Assembly (NCBI RefSeq): GCF_028369105.1
Contig: NZ_JAQNDO010000001.1
Coordinates: 806,001 to 870,000 of the forward strand
Origin: Polyangium mundeleinium
GTDB taxonomy: Bacteria > Myxococcota_A > Polyangia > Polyangiales > Polyangiaceae
Length of the DNA stretch: 64,000 nt
Direction: 5' to 3'
Shown here: one piece after another, positions 32,533 to 40,790 of the stretch
Layout of the letters: every line of letters begins with the position of its first letter
How positions within the stretch are numbered: the stretch's first letter is position 1
Translations under genes and position numbers: made by a program
The notes under the pieces: generated by a model
The model's database searches: none
The model's input: only the letters and a program-made list of their open reading frames with translations
What the model was told of the DNA's origin: nothing

Positions 32533-33360
32533 TCACCGGGACGATAGCTCGGTCGCCGCGAAATAAGGGACCGCCACAATTGCGGTGTGGTGCCAGAGCG
32601 GGAGTTCCGTGGGCGCGGTCGAGACGAGGAGCACGAAAAAGAGGCCGGCCGCGACCATGCGCGGCAACGCGACGGAGAGCGGAATGGCGCCGCCGCGCCG
32701 GCGCGCGAAGACGATGGACGCGAGCACAACTACGCCGATGACCGAGAGTCCCCAAAGCGAAGCCACGCCGAGCGCGTCCCGCTGCGCCCACCGGAAAAAC
32801 CCCCACCACGTGATCTGAATGAGCGCGTGCGCGACGAGCGGAGCCGCGACGATCGTGGCGAGCGCACGCCGGAGCCGCCCGTCGCCGGACGAGAGTCGGC
32901 CCGACAAGGCGAGGTCCGCGCCAATCGCAAAATACCCCCACCCGAGGATTCCGATGATCGGGACGCCGAGGTGCCCCGCGTCCACCCACGACCAGAGCCC
33001 CGCGCGCACCGCGATTACCTCGACGAGCGACGCGTCGAACGCGACGATCGCGAACACCACGAGCGGGCGGAGCCGCTCGATCCGCGGCCACACGCACGCC
33101 GCGACCTCCCGGGCCGAGAGGATCACGAGCGGCCAGATGAGCGGCACGAGGATCGGCACCCGATCGAGCCGGACATGCCAGCCCATCGCGTAATGATAAT
33201 AATCGTAAAGGGCGACGCACGTCTCCTCGCCGATCCACCCGGCGACGGCGAGCGCCGCATAATCGGTCAAGAGATCCGCAGGCGGCCGTCTCCGCGCCAT
33301 GGCCGCGAGCGCGAGCAGGACGACGGCGACGCAGGCAACCTCGAACACGAGCAAAGGCAC
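32533..33360 (-). CDS. Polytopic membrane protein, possibly carotenoid-hydratase (CruF/DUF422)-like
   Basis: 275 residues with seven or eight hydrophobic spans. An acidic segment WIGEETCVALYDYYHY after span 1 and FDASLVEVIAVRAGLWSWVD followed by VPIIGILGWGYF recall the DUF422/CruF pattern (Asp in the membrane, then W-x-W and a conserved GW). CruF-type enzymes hydrate the psi end of lycopene-like carotenoids. The match is by motif style, so confidence is moderate. It lies next to and opposite the UbiA gene, a pairing seen in C50 carotenoid pathways. A 122-bp palindromic element lies immediately upstream. Confidence 0.5.
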   Translation of the reverse strand: MPLLVFEVACVAVVLLALAAMARRRPPADLLTDYAALAVAGWIGEETCVALYDYYHYAMGWHVRLDRVPILVPLIWPLVILSAREVAACVWPRIERLRPLVVFAIVAFDASLVEVIAVRAGLWSWVDAGHLGVPIIGILGWGYFAIGADLALSGRLSSGDGRLRRALATIVAAPLVAHALIQITWWGFFRWAQRDALGVASLWGLSVIGVVVLASIVFARRRGGAIPLSVALPRMVAAGLFFVLLVSTAPTELPLWHHTAIVAVPYFAATELSSR

Positions 33361-33383
33361 GCGCCGACGCTAGCACGCCGCCA

Positions 33384-33505
33384 GCAGGCTGCTGATAAAC
33401 TTGCTGCGCGCCCTGGATCGTCGGTCGTCGTCCTCGGAATACGCTTGTATTCCTGCGTCCTCCTCCCTAGCTCCAGGGCGCTCGCTGCGTTTCTCAGCAG
33501 CCTGC
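33384..33505. repeat. 122-bp imperfect palindrome, candidate interspersed or mobile repeat
   Basis: The element is exactly symmetric about 33444.5. Paired blocks in register are GCAGGCTGCTGA/TCAGCAGCCTGC (outer 12 bp), AAAC/GTTT, GCGCCCTGGA/TCCAGGGCGC (10 bp) and GGAATAC/GTATTCC (apical 7 bp, loop GCTT at 33443-33446). Two internal stretches do not pair. It sits between the membrane protein gene (start 33360, minus) and the end of the cyclase gene. Shape and position suggest a MITE-like or REP-like element, or a structured RNA at the end of the cyclase transcript. Confidence 0.6.
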
Positions 33506-33526
33506 GAGGTGCGAGGGCCTTCGAGG

Positions 33527-34732
33527 TCACGACTTCAGCGTGAATACACGGATCCCCTGCTGCCGTCCCCGCACCAGCGCGACGCCGAGGTCCTCGAACG
33601 TCACCTCGGGCACGCGCTGCACGGTCTCCTCGCTGACGAGTACGTCGACGCCCTTGTCCTTGGTCATCGCTTCGAGGCGCGAGGTCGTGTTCACCGCGTC
33701 GCCGATGACCGTGAACTCGAGCCGGCTGCCGCCGCCGAGGCAGCCCGCCACGACGGTCCCCGAGTGCACGCCGATGCCGATGCGCAGGCCCGCCGAGCGA
33801 ATGCGGTTCTGCTCGTCGAGCGCGGCGCGAATGCGGCGCACGGCCTCGATGGCGCGGCGCGCGTGGTCGTGCCCGGGCTCGGTCGCGCCGAACACCGCGA
33901 GCATGCCGTCGCCCATGAACTTGTCGACGATGCCGCCGCACGCGTGCACCGCCTCGGAGAGCGCGCCCTGAAGATGGTTCAGCATCTCGAAGACGTCGCC
34001 GGGCTCCATGCACTCCGAGAGCGAGGTGAAGCCGCGCAGGTCCGTGACGAGCAGCGTCGCCTCCACGGACCGCGGCGCGTCGAGGAGCGAGAGCGGATCC
34101 TTCAAGGCCGCGCGCGCGACGCCCGGCAAGAGGCGGTCGAGGAGCAATTGCCCGCGCGTGGCCTCCATCGCGCGTCGCACCTGATCGGCGAGCCAGACGT
34201 TGAGCAATCCGATCGCGACGATCGCCACGCCCGAGTAAAGCAGCTGCACGCGCGAGGCATGATCTCCGAGGACGCGGACGAGCAGCACCACGGCGAGCGC
34301 CGTCGTCCACGCGGCCGCGCGGCGATCGAAGCGGATGCCGCCCGTCGCGGCGAAGAGGCCACAAGCGAGCGCGGAGACCGCCGCCATCGCGGTCGTGACG
34401 CCCATATGCGCGATACGCCCGCCGAGCAGGCCGTCGATGAGGAAGAAGTCGACGACGGGCACGATGAACCAGTACACGCGGCCGTACGGGAGCCGCGTGA
34501 TCGCGAAGAAGAGCGCGGCCGAGAGGAGCACCCACAGCGCTCCGCCGGTGATGTTCGTCGCAGGTCGCAGGCCCCGGAGCCAAAGCACGACGTCGAGTAC
34601 GAGCACGAGCGCGTACGCCGACAAGCGAACGACCGCGACGCGCATCTCGTTCCGGCGCGCCTCGCGGTTCAACGCCTCCTTCATCGCGGCGGCGAGCTCG
34701 CTCCGGTTCGAGGCGTGGGCCACGGTTCCCAT
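33527..34732 (-). CDS. Membrane-bound class III adenylate/guanylate cyclase
   Basis: 401 residues. The N-terminal half has five or six hydrophobic spans (for example YALVLVLDVVLWLRGL, WVLLSAALFFAITRL, AAAWTTALAVVLLVRVL). The catalytic half follows a short linker: LLVTDLRGFTSLSE has the first metal Asp, GGIVDKFMGDGMLAVFGA the second and the substrate Lys, and IGDAVNTTSRLEAM the transition-state region. This is the universal class III fold making cAMP (or cGMP); as a homodimer it would be complete. The six-span sensor is unlike the MASE domains I know. The ATG at 34732 was chosen over an in-frame TTG at 34750. Divergent from the cupin gene. Confidence 0.85.
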   Translation of the reverse strand: MGTVAHASNRSELAAAMKEALNREARRNEMRVAVVRLSAYALVLVLDVVLWLRGLRPATNITGGALWVLLSAALFFAITRLPYGRVYWFIVPVVDFFLIDGLLGGRIAHMGVTTAMAAVSALACGLFAATGGIRFDRRAAAWTTALAVVLLVRVLGDHASRVQLLYSGVAIVAIGLLNVWLADQVRRAMEATRGQLLLDRLLPGVARAALKDPLSLLDAPRSVEATLLVTDLRGFTSLSECMEPGDVFEMLNHLQGALSEAVHACGGIVDKFMGDGMLAVFGATEPGHDHARRAIEAVRRIRAALDEQNRIRSAGLRIGIGVHSGTVVAGCLGGGSRLEFTVIGDAVNTTSRLEAMTKDKGVDVLVSEETVQRVPEVTFEDLGVALVRGRQQGIRVFTLKS

Positions 34733-34865
34733 GTCGAACCACCAACGCAAATCGGATCCCGTGCGTCAAGCGTTATTCGTCCGGAACCCTCATTTGCTTC
34801 GTCCTTGACCGTCACGGGGCCCGATGACAGACCGGCAGGGCAAACCATAACGACAGGAGATTCCC

Positions 34866-35366
34866 GTGCCCCGCCCCATCCTCAACCTCGACGAGCTCCA
34901 GTACTTCCCGATGGGCCATGGCGAACGCTTTGCCTGTCGCGTGAGCCTCGTCGGTCAGCAGATCGGCGCGCAGAAGCTCGGGTACAACGTCACGATCATC
35001 CCGCCCGGCAAGCGCGCGTTCCCCTTCCATGCCCACCGCGTGAACGAGGAGATGTTTTTCGTGCTCGAAGGCGAGGGCGAGATGCGTCTTGGCGCAGAAC
35101 GACACCCGATTCGCCGCGGCGACATGATCGCGTGTCCGCCCTCCGGGCCGGCGTCCGCACACCAGTTCATCAATACGTCCGAGACTGATGAACTCAAACT
35201 CCTGTCCGTGAGCACACGGATGTCGCCCGAGTTCGTGGAATATCCCGACGCGGGCAACTTCGGCATCGTCGCCGAGCTCGGCCCGGACGCGGACGGAAAG
35301 CCGCGCACATTCCGATTCGTCGGGCGGGATGGCGAGAGCCGCGATTACTGGGAAGGGAACGAATAG
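34866..35366 (+). CDS. Cupin-domain protein
   Basis: 166 residues, GTG start with AGGAGA upstream. Cupin motif 1 is F-P-F-H-A-H-x-x-N-E-E-M-F-F-V-L-E-G with two His and a Glu as metal ligands; motif 2 is RRGDMIACPPSGPASAHQF with the final His. After the cupin comes a short C-terminal extension ending RDYWEGNE, often seen in bacterial cupins related to phosphomannose-isomerase-like proteins. Cytosolic, metal-dependent; the substrate is unknown. It converges on the GNAT gene with 8 nt between. Confidence 0.85.
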   Translation: MPRPILNLDELQYFPMGHGERFACRVSLVGQQIGAQKLGYNVTIIPPGKRAFPFHAHRVNEEMFFVLEGEGEMRLGAERHPIRRGDMIACPPSGPASAHQFINTSETDELKLLSVSTRMSPEFVEYPDAGNFGIVAELGPDADGKPRTFRFVGRDGESRDYWEGNE

Positions 35367-35374
35367 GCGAGCGG

Positions 35375-35992
35375 TCAGGCCGAGGGCGAAGGCTCGTCGG
35401 GATCGGGGAGCAGGAGGCCCATGCTTATATCGTCGATGAAGAGCCCGTCGTCGCGACGAAGCAGCGCGCGGCGGGATCCTTCCTGCTGGAAGCCGAGGGA
35501 TCGATAAAGCGCGATGGCGCGAGGGTTGTCGGCGCGAACGTGGAGTTCGACGCGGTGGATGCGGCCTCCATCCTCGTCACGATGGTCGCGTACCCAGCCG
35601 AGGAGCGCTTCGAGGAGCACGCGGCCGAGGCCGATTCCTTGCGCCTCGGGATGCACGCCGATGCCGAGGACGGCGACGTGTCGGACCATGCGGAACGAGA
35701 GGCGTAGGATCGACGCCTCGGCCACGATTCCGCGCCCCTCTTCCTCGGCGACCATGCAAAAGGCCGAGCCGTCCGTCGCCGCCATGCCCGCGCGTATTTG
35801 CAGCTCACCGTAGGTGATCGGGTCGTCGGGTAGTTCGTCGGGGTATTTGACGATTCCGTGCCGAGCGTCGACGATCGCGCGTTCAAGGTCGAGCAGGCCG
35901 GCAGAATCGGCGGGGTAGGTGGACATTCGGAGGAGGGCGCGGCGGCCTTTCCGGAGGGGGACGTGAGAGGGCGGGAACGGCGTGAAGGACAT
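35375..35992 (-). CDS. GNAT-family N-acetyltransferase
   Basis: 205 residues. The acetyl-CoA site is clear: VLGIGVHPEAQGIGLGRVLLEALLGW contains the R/Q-x-x-G-x-G/A loop (QGIGLG). The next conserved part is VELHVRADNPRAIALYRSLGFQQEG, where Asn and Tyr/Phe of motif B appear, typical of RimI-like acetyltransferases of protein N-termini or amines. The start giving MSFTPFPPSH is used, though internal starts (MSTYPAD) would also keep the domain. It shares strand with the next upstream gene, 81 nt away. Confidence 0.85.
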   Translation of the reverse strand: MSFTPFPPSHVPLRKGRRALLRMSTYPADSAGLLDLERAIVDARHGIVKYPDELPDDPITYGELQIRAGMAATDGSAFCMVAEEEGRGIVAEASILRLSFRMVRHVAVLGIGVHPEAQGIGLGRVLLEALLGWVRDHRDEDGGRIHRVELHVRADNPRAIALYRSLGFQQEGSRRALLRRDDGLFIDDISMGLLLPDPDEPSPSA

Positions 35993-36073
35993 GGGCGTGC
36001 CGACCGAGCAAGCGCCCGCGGCCCTCGGAAGTCAAGCGCCCGCGCACGCCAGCGCCGCGGTTTCACACGAACG

Positions 36074-36736
36074 TCACGCCGCGCGTCGGATGCCCCGGCC
36101 GTGGCGCCGCTCGGGCGCGAGGGCACAACGCTCGAGATTCCCTCGTGTTGGATGCTCGATCCCCGCGCCTGGCGAACCACCCGTCCCAGCGAGTCCTGCG
36201 CCCACCGGCACGGAAAAAAGCACGATTCTCCCGCTCGCCTCCAGCCGGAGGAGGCCCTGATCCACGGACGAACGCGGGAGACCGAGGAGTTTGTCCCGGA
36301 GCACTGCGAGGGATACGATCTCGCCCGGGGCGGGCATGAGGCGGGCGAGTACGTAGAGGATTCGGGCCTCCACTGCGGCTTCCGGGCCCGCGTCGCGGGC
36401 CTCGCGCACGTGGTCGGCGAGGCGAACGACGGCGTCGAGCTGTTCCGGAGGGAGGCGCCACAATCCCGAAAGAATCTCCTCGAAGACGAACACACCGGAG
36501 GAGACGAGCGTGGTTGAGCTACTCGTACGCTCGCGCGCGGGCGGGAGAGGCGGTGGCACGGGAATGCGGCTAAATCGGGCGCGAATTCGATCGAGGAGAT
36601 CACGAAGGCGAGACCGCCATCCGCTTTGGGGGACGCAGGAGGGGTCGACCATCGTCGGTCGCATGTCCTCGGGCCAGGTCGGCCGTTCGTGGATTCCGAT
36701 CGGGACGTCGTCGTCCGATTCCGGCTGCGTGTGCAT
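36074..36736 (-). CDS. Hypothetical protein with winged-helix-like middle, 220 aa
   Basis: The ATG at 36736 has GGGAGGG five bases upstream; an upstream in-frame GTG (36763) is less likely. The N-terminal 60 residues are charged and probably disordered, with a proline-rich stretch (RIPVPPPLPPARE). Residues about 95-165 (LDAVVRLADHVREARD, then RILYVLARLMPAPGEIVSLAVLRDKLLGLPRSSVDQGLLRLEASGRI) resemble a winged helix-turn-helix and could bind DNA. The C-terminus is Arg/Gly-rich. No firm family. Upstream sequence contains a large inverted repeat. Confidence 0.55.
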   Translation of the reverse strand: MHTQPESDDDVPIGIHERPTWPEDMRPTMVDPSCVPQSGWRSRLRDLLDRIRARFSRIPVPPPLPPARERTSSSTTLVSSGVFVFEEILSGLWRLPPEQLDAVVRLADHVREARDAGPEAAVEARILYVLARLMPAPGEIVSLAVLRDKLLGLPRSSVDQGLLRLEASGRIVLFSVPVGAGLAGTGGSPGAGIEHPTRGNLERCALAPERRHGRGIRRAA

Positions 36737-36757
36737 GGCTCCCTCCCGTTCTATTTT

Positions 36758-36876
36758 GATCACCGCTCGTAGGCGACCCGTCGAGACAAACTTCTCGGAT
36801 TGGCCTTGTTTTCGTGCGCGCGAGCAGGGGTCCTCCGTTCGTGTTTGCCACGACGGGCCGCCTGCGAGCGGTGATC
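36758..36876. repeat. 119-bp inverted repeat with 34-nt arms
   Basis: The left arm at 36758-36791 begins GATCACCGCTCG and ends GACAAAC; the right arm at 36843-36876 is its complement with four mismatches (30 of 34 paired). The loop is 51 nt. It lies 22-140 bp upstream of the 220-aa gene, so it would be in its leader or promoter. Mismatch positions are compatible with an ageing transposable remnant or with a leader hairpin kept by compensatory change. Confidence 0.55.
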
Positions 36877-36969
36877 GTCTTCAAAATCGGGGATCGTCGT
36901 CCCCAGGCGGCCGCGCCACCATGCTCGCCCAGAATGAGAGGCAACGCGGCCGGCTGCGAACGACGATCC

Positions 36970-36988
36970 TTCGTGGGATACGGTCCCA
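36970..36988 (-). terminator. Hairpin after the sigma factor gene
   Basis: CGTGGGA (36970-36976) and TCCCACG (36982-36988) pair perfectly over a 5-nt loop, 9 nt after the stop of the minus-strand sigma gene at 36997. No T-run follows on the minus strand. A factor-independent terminator in a GC-rich genome is plausible. Confidence 0.45.
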
Positions 36989-36996
36989 CGCGCCGG

Positions 36997-38199
36997 TCAG
37001 GGTTTGGGTTTATCCTCTTCCTTGATCGCAGCTTGCGTTTTCGTAGCTTCTTTCGCGGTCATCGATGCGAGGTTTTTTTCGGCTATCCGCTTGAGATTGG
37101 CGCACTCGTCAGCATGCGTGCTCTTGGGAAAAAGGCGCGCATGCTCCTTGAGCGTGTCGAGAGCTGCTCTCGGGTTTTTGTCTTTGAGCAGAGCTCGCGT
37201 CTGTGAAAGCAGCGGGACTTCGTGATCCTCATCCTTGAGGCGAGCCGTGGGCGCTTGCTCTGAGGGGAGCGGCACAGCGCTCGGTGTCGCAAAATCGCCC
37301 GACAGCGGGTTTTTCACGAAGGCGTTAGCGATCATCGAAACCTGGGGCGTTGTCGCGTGGAGCGAGGGGGCCCCGGCTGTCTGCGCCGAAGCGATACCTG
37401 CACCAAGATGCCCGAGGAGCATGCCCGCAAGCGCGGACGGGAGCGCCACGGCAAATGCGATCGTGAGTTTGAAAGGGAGAGCAGTCGTCCCGAGCCCCGG
37501 TTTGATCGAAGGAGGCGCCTCGTGCCTTGGCGTGCCTGCGGCGATCTTCGAGGCGTCGATCGCCCGCGACAAACGGCCCCAGCCGTCGAGCTGGGCCTTG
37601 GCGAGGACCTCGCTCGACTCCCAGGTTTGCGGCAGGAACCCGGCCAGCGAGAAGGACGCAAAGAGACTCGCCCGCGAGTTCTTCTCTGGATCGACCCCGA
37701 GGAGCGTTTTGACCCACCCCTCGAACGTCGTCTCGGCAGCGGTGAGGCGGAGCTGCACGGTCGAGCGCGCGATGCCGAGGCTCTTCGCGAGCGCGTGCAG
37801 CGGCTCCTCTTGGACGTGATACCGCAAGAGGAGCATCCGCTGGTCCTCGGGCATCCGATCGAGCGCTTCGAGAACGACCGCCGTCGTCGGTTCATCGGTC
37901 GCATGCTGATCGATCGCAGCGTCGATCACCTGCGGGGCGAGGCGTTCGAGCCGTCGCACGGCCTTGCGCCGGTAGTTTCGTACCATCTCGTAGCAGACGC
38001 GCGCGAGCCACCCCTGAGGATAGGCAGGGATGTCGTCGAAGTGGTTGTACGCGAAGACGAAGACCTCGTGAACAAGGTCGGCCACATCGGCATCACGGAC
38101 CCGGAGACGACATAACGTACGCCACACGATGCGGAAGTTCTCCTCGTAAAACGTCCGGAACTCCTCCCGTGTGGGTGTGGTGTCGACCGCGGCTAGCAT
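36997..38199 (-). CDS. ECF-type sigma factor fused to a membrane anchor and TPR-like tail
   Basis: 400 residues. Region 2 is FYEENFRIVWRTLCRLRVRD...VHEVFVFAY and region 4 is LLRYHVQEEPLHALAKSLGIARSTVQLRLTAAE, giving a complete ECF sigma factor in residues 10-165. Around residues 245-275 there is one hydrophobic span (KLTIAFAVALPSALAGMLLG), then a Pro/Ser-rich linker and a helical C-terminal repeat region (QTRALLKDKNPRAALDTLKE). This is a self-tethered sigma factor; release or conformational change would be needed for use. Start at ATG 38199; an in-frame GTG at 38217 is possible. The exported-protein gene lies 20 nt upstream in the same direction, suggesting a sensor partner. Confidence 0.82.
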   Translation of the reverse strand: MLAAVDTTPTREEFRTFYEENFRIVWRTLCRLRVRDADVADLVHEVFVFAYNHFDDIPAYPQGWLARVCYEMVRNYRRKAVRRLERLAPQVIDAAIDQHATDEPTTAVVLEALDRMPEDQRMLLLRYHVQEEPLHALAKSLGIARSTVQLRLTAAETTFEGWVKTLLGVDPEKNSRASLFASFSLAGFLPQTWESSEVLAKAQLDGWGRLSRAIDASKIAAGTPRHEAPPSIKPGLGTTALPFKLTIAFAVALPSALAGMLLGHLGAGIASAQTAGAPSLHATTPQVSMIANAFVKNPLSGDFATPSAVPLPSEQAPTARLKDEDHEVPLLSQTRALLKDKNPRAALDTLKEHARLFPKSTHADECANLKRIAEKNLASMTAKEATKTQAAIKEEDKPKP

Positions 38200-38219
38200 G
38201 ATGGGCTGCGCCTCCACTG

Positions 38220-39329
38220 CTATATGTCGTCAGACCCCTCCGATGTACCGACGGCCGGAGAAGATTTTTGAAAAAGCTGAGCGGGAGGGGGTTTGGCGGT
38301 GGGATGGGTCACGTCGAAGGCGTAGACGAGACCAACCTGGACTGCGGCGGAGGCGTAGGGGTAGGTCCAGATTTCGCGGCCTTGGACAATTTCCCGGGGC
38401 GGATCGGGCACGAAGAGAACATCAAGTCGAGTCTGGAGGGTCAAGGACTGTTGCAGTGGGACCGACAAGCCACCGCGAAGGCCCACACCCCAGGTGAAAG
38501 TTGGGTTTTCCTCCAGAAACTTCCTTACTTGACTATCGTGCTCGATACTTCGATCCAGCCATCCGATTGAGATGAGGAGGCATTTGTCCAGCTGAAGCCA
38601 AGAACGTACCCTCGCGTGCTGGCACGGTATAAGCATTCCGAACTGCTGTGATCCGCGGATTCGGTATGGTTTTTCAATACGGGCACTCTGAGCGTCAAAG
38701 CGGGCTTCTACGCCTAATGAAAGTTCAGCTTGTCGGAGCCCAAGACCGAACACCAGCGAGGGAGACAAACCCGGTGTACTGCCGGACGCAGCGCCTCCAG
38801 CAAACGAAATCAGGATGCGCATGGGTGGCCCGGGCCAAGGTGGCCGCACTGCCCGCGCGGTTTGTACGGCGGTAGGCGGAGGGGGCGGGCTCGATCGTGG
38901 AATGGGTGGCGCCGGAAGCGGAGGGGGCGCAGAGGCAGCGACGGGTTGCTCAGGTTCCGGTGGATCGAGCGGATCGATGAGCATCCCGGCGCTGAAAGCC
39001 GCGTGTTGCAACAACCCGGCACAGTTCCATACAGGTTTTTCGTGCTCGGGCGCGCTTTGTTCCGAGCCAGAGGCGGGTTTCGCCACGATCTGGACGCGGA
39101 CCTTCTTTTCGGAACGGTGGAAGACGACGGTGAGGAGATTCGATGCGTCAGGTAGGAACGGATTTCGTCCGACCTCCTGAGAGACGGCAGCACGGAACGC
39201 TGCCTCGCTCGGGCAAGCCTCTGCGCCCGGCTTGCGCACATAGTCGAGTCGATAGGTCTCCTGTGCGGCGGCGGGCGCTGCCAGGAGGCAGAGCGACGCT
39301 GCCAGTACCGTCCCCCCGCGGAGAGCCAT
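38220..39329 (-). CDS. Exported protein, partner of the anchored sigma factor
   Basis: 369 residues with a signal peptide (residues 1-22, ending APAAAQE). A globular N-terminal part of about 100 residues holds two cysteines (EACPSEAAF, WNCAGLL). A Pro/Ala linker (about 128-165) leads to a C-terminal half with alternating strands and aromatic ends (GLGLRQAELSLGVEARFD, AAVQVGLVYAFDV) typical of small outer-membrane beta-barrels. The same N-terminal plus barrel layout is found upstream of membrane-tethered sigma factors in myxobacteria. It could sense an outer-envelope signal. No named family. Confidence 0.65.
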   Translation of the reverse strand: MALRGGTVLAASLCLLAAPAAAQETYRLDYVRKPGAEACPSEAAFRAAVSQEVGRNPFLPDASNLLTVVFHRSEKKVRVQIVAKPASGSEQSAPEHEKPVWNCAGLLQHAAFSAGMLIDPLDPPEPEQPVAASAPPPLPAPPIPRSSPPPPPTAVQTARAVRPPWPGPPMRILISFAGGAASGSTPGLSPSLVFGLGLRQAELSLGVEARFDAQSARIEKPYRIRGSQQFGMLIPCQHARVRSWLQLDKCLLISIGWLDRSIEHDSQVRKFLEENPTFTWGVGLRGGLSVPLQQSLTLQTRLDVLFVPDPPREIVQGREIWTYPYASAAVQVGLVYAFDVTHPTAKPPPAQLFQKSSPAVGTSEGSDDI

Positions 39330-39374
39330 GGTGCCCGACCCTACCAGCTAGGGGTGGGATCGAGCAAGGTGGCT

Positions 39375-40493
39375 TTACGAGAGGCAGCAGAACGTGATGG
39401 GTTTCTCCATCTCGATCTCGCCCGTGGACTCACCGCCCTGAGGGGAGCACGTACCGGGCAACCTTTCGATGACTTCGGCTTTCTTACTTCCAAGCGAGAT
39501 ACCCGACATCAGATCGTAGCACGGAGCAGACATGTCCGAAGAGACATACGGGGATAGTTGCTCGTTCGTGCAGGCGCTGTCCGTGTATACGTGGATCTGA
39601 ACGGTGCACGAGCCTCCCGTGGGTGGAGAGCAAGTGCAAGCGCTGCACTCGCGTTTGTCGGTGCCCCCCTCGAAGAACACCGAGCGTTTGGTCCAGTCTT
39701 GAGGACAAACAACGTCCCCTGTTGCGTACACGCAGACATCGAAGGACGACGGCGGCTCCGGCGAGCAGGATGCGTACTTGCAGAGGGTTTTCCCGTCGTT
39801 CGCACAAGCCAATGCCGCGACCGAGAACGGCGTAGGCCACTCGTTGATGGTCCCGCCATACGGGATCGGGAGGTCCGTTGGTTCCTCCCCCAGGACGGGA
39901 CAATCTCCCTCTACGACCACGGGCGGGGCCACGGAAAGGGAGCGGACACAGGGGACACCACCGCAGAGCTTGCCCTCCGAAAGAGCGTTGGCGGTCGTGC
40001 ACGAACCGTCCCAGTTTGCCGGCGCGTCGAACGACGCACTCGCTGGCGGCGTGGGATCCTGACAAACGGTGGCGTGCGTATTCCAGGACGTCGGAAGCTG
40101 GCAGGCCCCCGGGGGTTCGCCGCAGGTGCATGTTGGGCAATCACGAGGTCCGAGCTGCGGGTCGGCCCAGGCCCAAACAGCCTCCTTTGTGCCCAACGGA
40201 CAGAGGGGCAAACCGATGGCGGGCCCAGTGGCTACGAGGACGGGGCCTTCAAAACCGGCAGGCGTCTCAGGGGCGCATACGCCTGGGCATCCGACCGTGC
40301 CAGCGTCGGCGGGGCAGGTTTCCGGATCAGGAGGCCAACCCTCAGCAAGGCATTCCGCAAATTCTTCAGGTGTGCCTACGCCACAGACACACACAGCTTC
40401 ATAGTGGGCGTCTTCGCTCCAGCCTACGTCACCACAGGCCAGGGCGACGAACGGCAGGATGACAGGTAGGGTGAGATATGGCCACAGCCGCAT
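39375..40493 (-). CDS. Cysteine-rich lipoprotein, 372 aa
   Basis: Signal with lipobox VALA-C20. The mature protein has about 35 cysteines spaced through the chain, in repeated groups such as CVCGVG, CTCGEPPGAC and CSACTCSPPTGGSC, so many disulfides are expected outside the cell. The region around residues 33-75 (AVCVCGVGTPEEFAEC) is repeated in the shorter gene next door. Base composition is lower in G+C than its neighbours. No catalytic motif; a structural or adhesive surface role is likely. It may share a transcript with the sigma factor pair (45 nt apart). Confidence 0.75.
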   Translation of the reverse strand: MRLWPYLTLPVILPFVALACGDVGWSEDAHYEAVCVCGVGTPEEFAECLAEGWPPDPETCPADAGTVGCPGVCAPETPAGFEGPVLVATGPAIGLPLCPLGTKEAVWAWADPQLGPRDCPTCTCGEPPGACQLPTSWNTHATVCQDPTPPASASFDAPANWDGSCTTANALSEGKLCGGVPCVRSLSVAPPVVVEGDCPVLGEEPTDLPIPYGGTINEWPTPFSVAALACANDGKTLCKYASCSPEPPSSFDVCVYATGDVVCPQDWTKRSVFFEGGTDKRECSACTCSPPTGGSCTVQIHVYTDSACTNEQLSPYVSSDMSAPCYDLMSGISLGSKKAEVIERLPGTCSPQGGESTGEIEMEKPITFCCLS

Positions 40494-40508
40494 GATGAGC
40501 CCCTAAAA

Positions 40509-40790
40509 CTAGATCAATACGAGGTCCAAGAGAGACTCCGGGGCACACCTCCCCAAGCATCCAACCGTATCGGCGTCGGTAGCCCCATCTGTGCCAGCAT
40601 CGACGTCATCAGGGCACGTCTCGGGTTCCCGCGGATAACCTAGTTCAACGCACTCGGCGAAATCTTCAGGTGTACCGATTCCACAGACGCAAACGAACTT
40701 AAAATCCAAGTCCTCTCCCCACCCGAAGTCACAAGCCAATGCAAAAAACAGCAAACTTATCGGGAGAGCGAAAATTGGCCGCAGACGCAT
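40509..40790 (-). CDS. Short paralog of the Cys-rich lipoprotein, 93 aa
   Basis: The N-terminal 90 residues match the 372-aa neighbour: signal peptide, lipobox FALA-C20, FGWGEDLDFKFVCVCGIGTPEDFAEC and EPETCPDD, then it stops shortly after the paired GCLGRCAPE. The similarity extends to the DNA (shared CTTCAGGTGT). It is either a truncated tandem duplicate or a real short version. Start ATG 40790 corresponds to that of the paralog. 15 nt separate the two genes. Composition is again AT-richer than average for the window. Confidence 0.65.
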   Translation of the reverse strand: MRLRPIFALPISLLFFALACDFGWGEDLDFKFVCVCGIGTPEDFAECVELGYPREPETCPDDVDAGTDGATDADTVGCLGRCAPESLLDLVLI

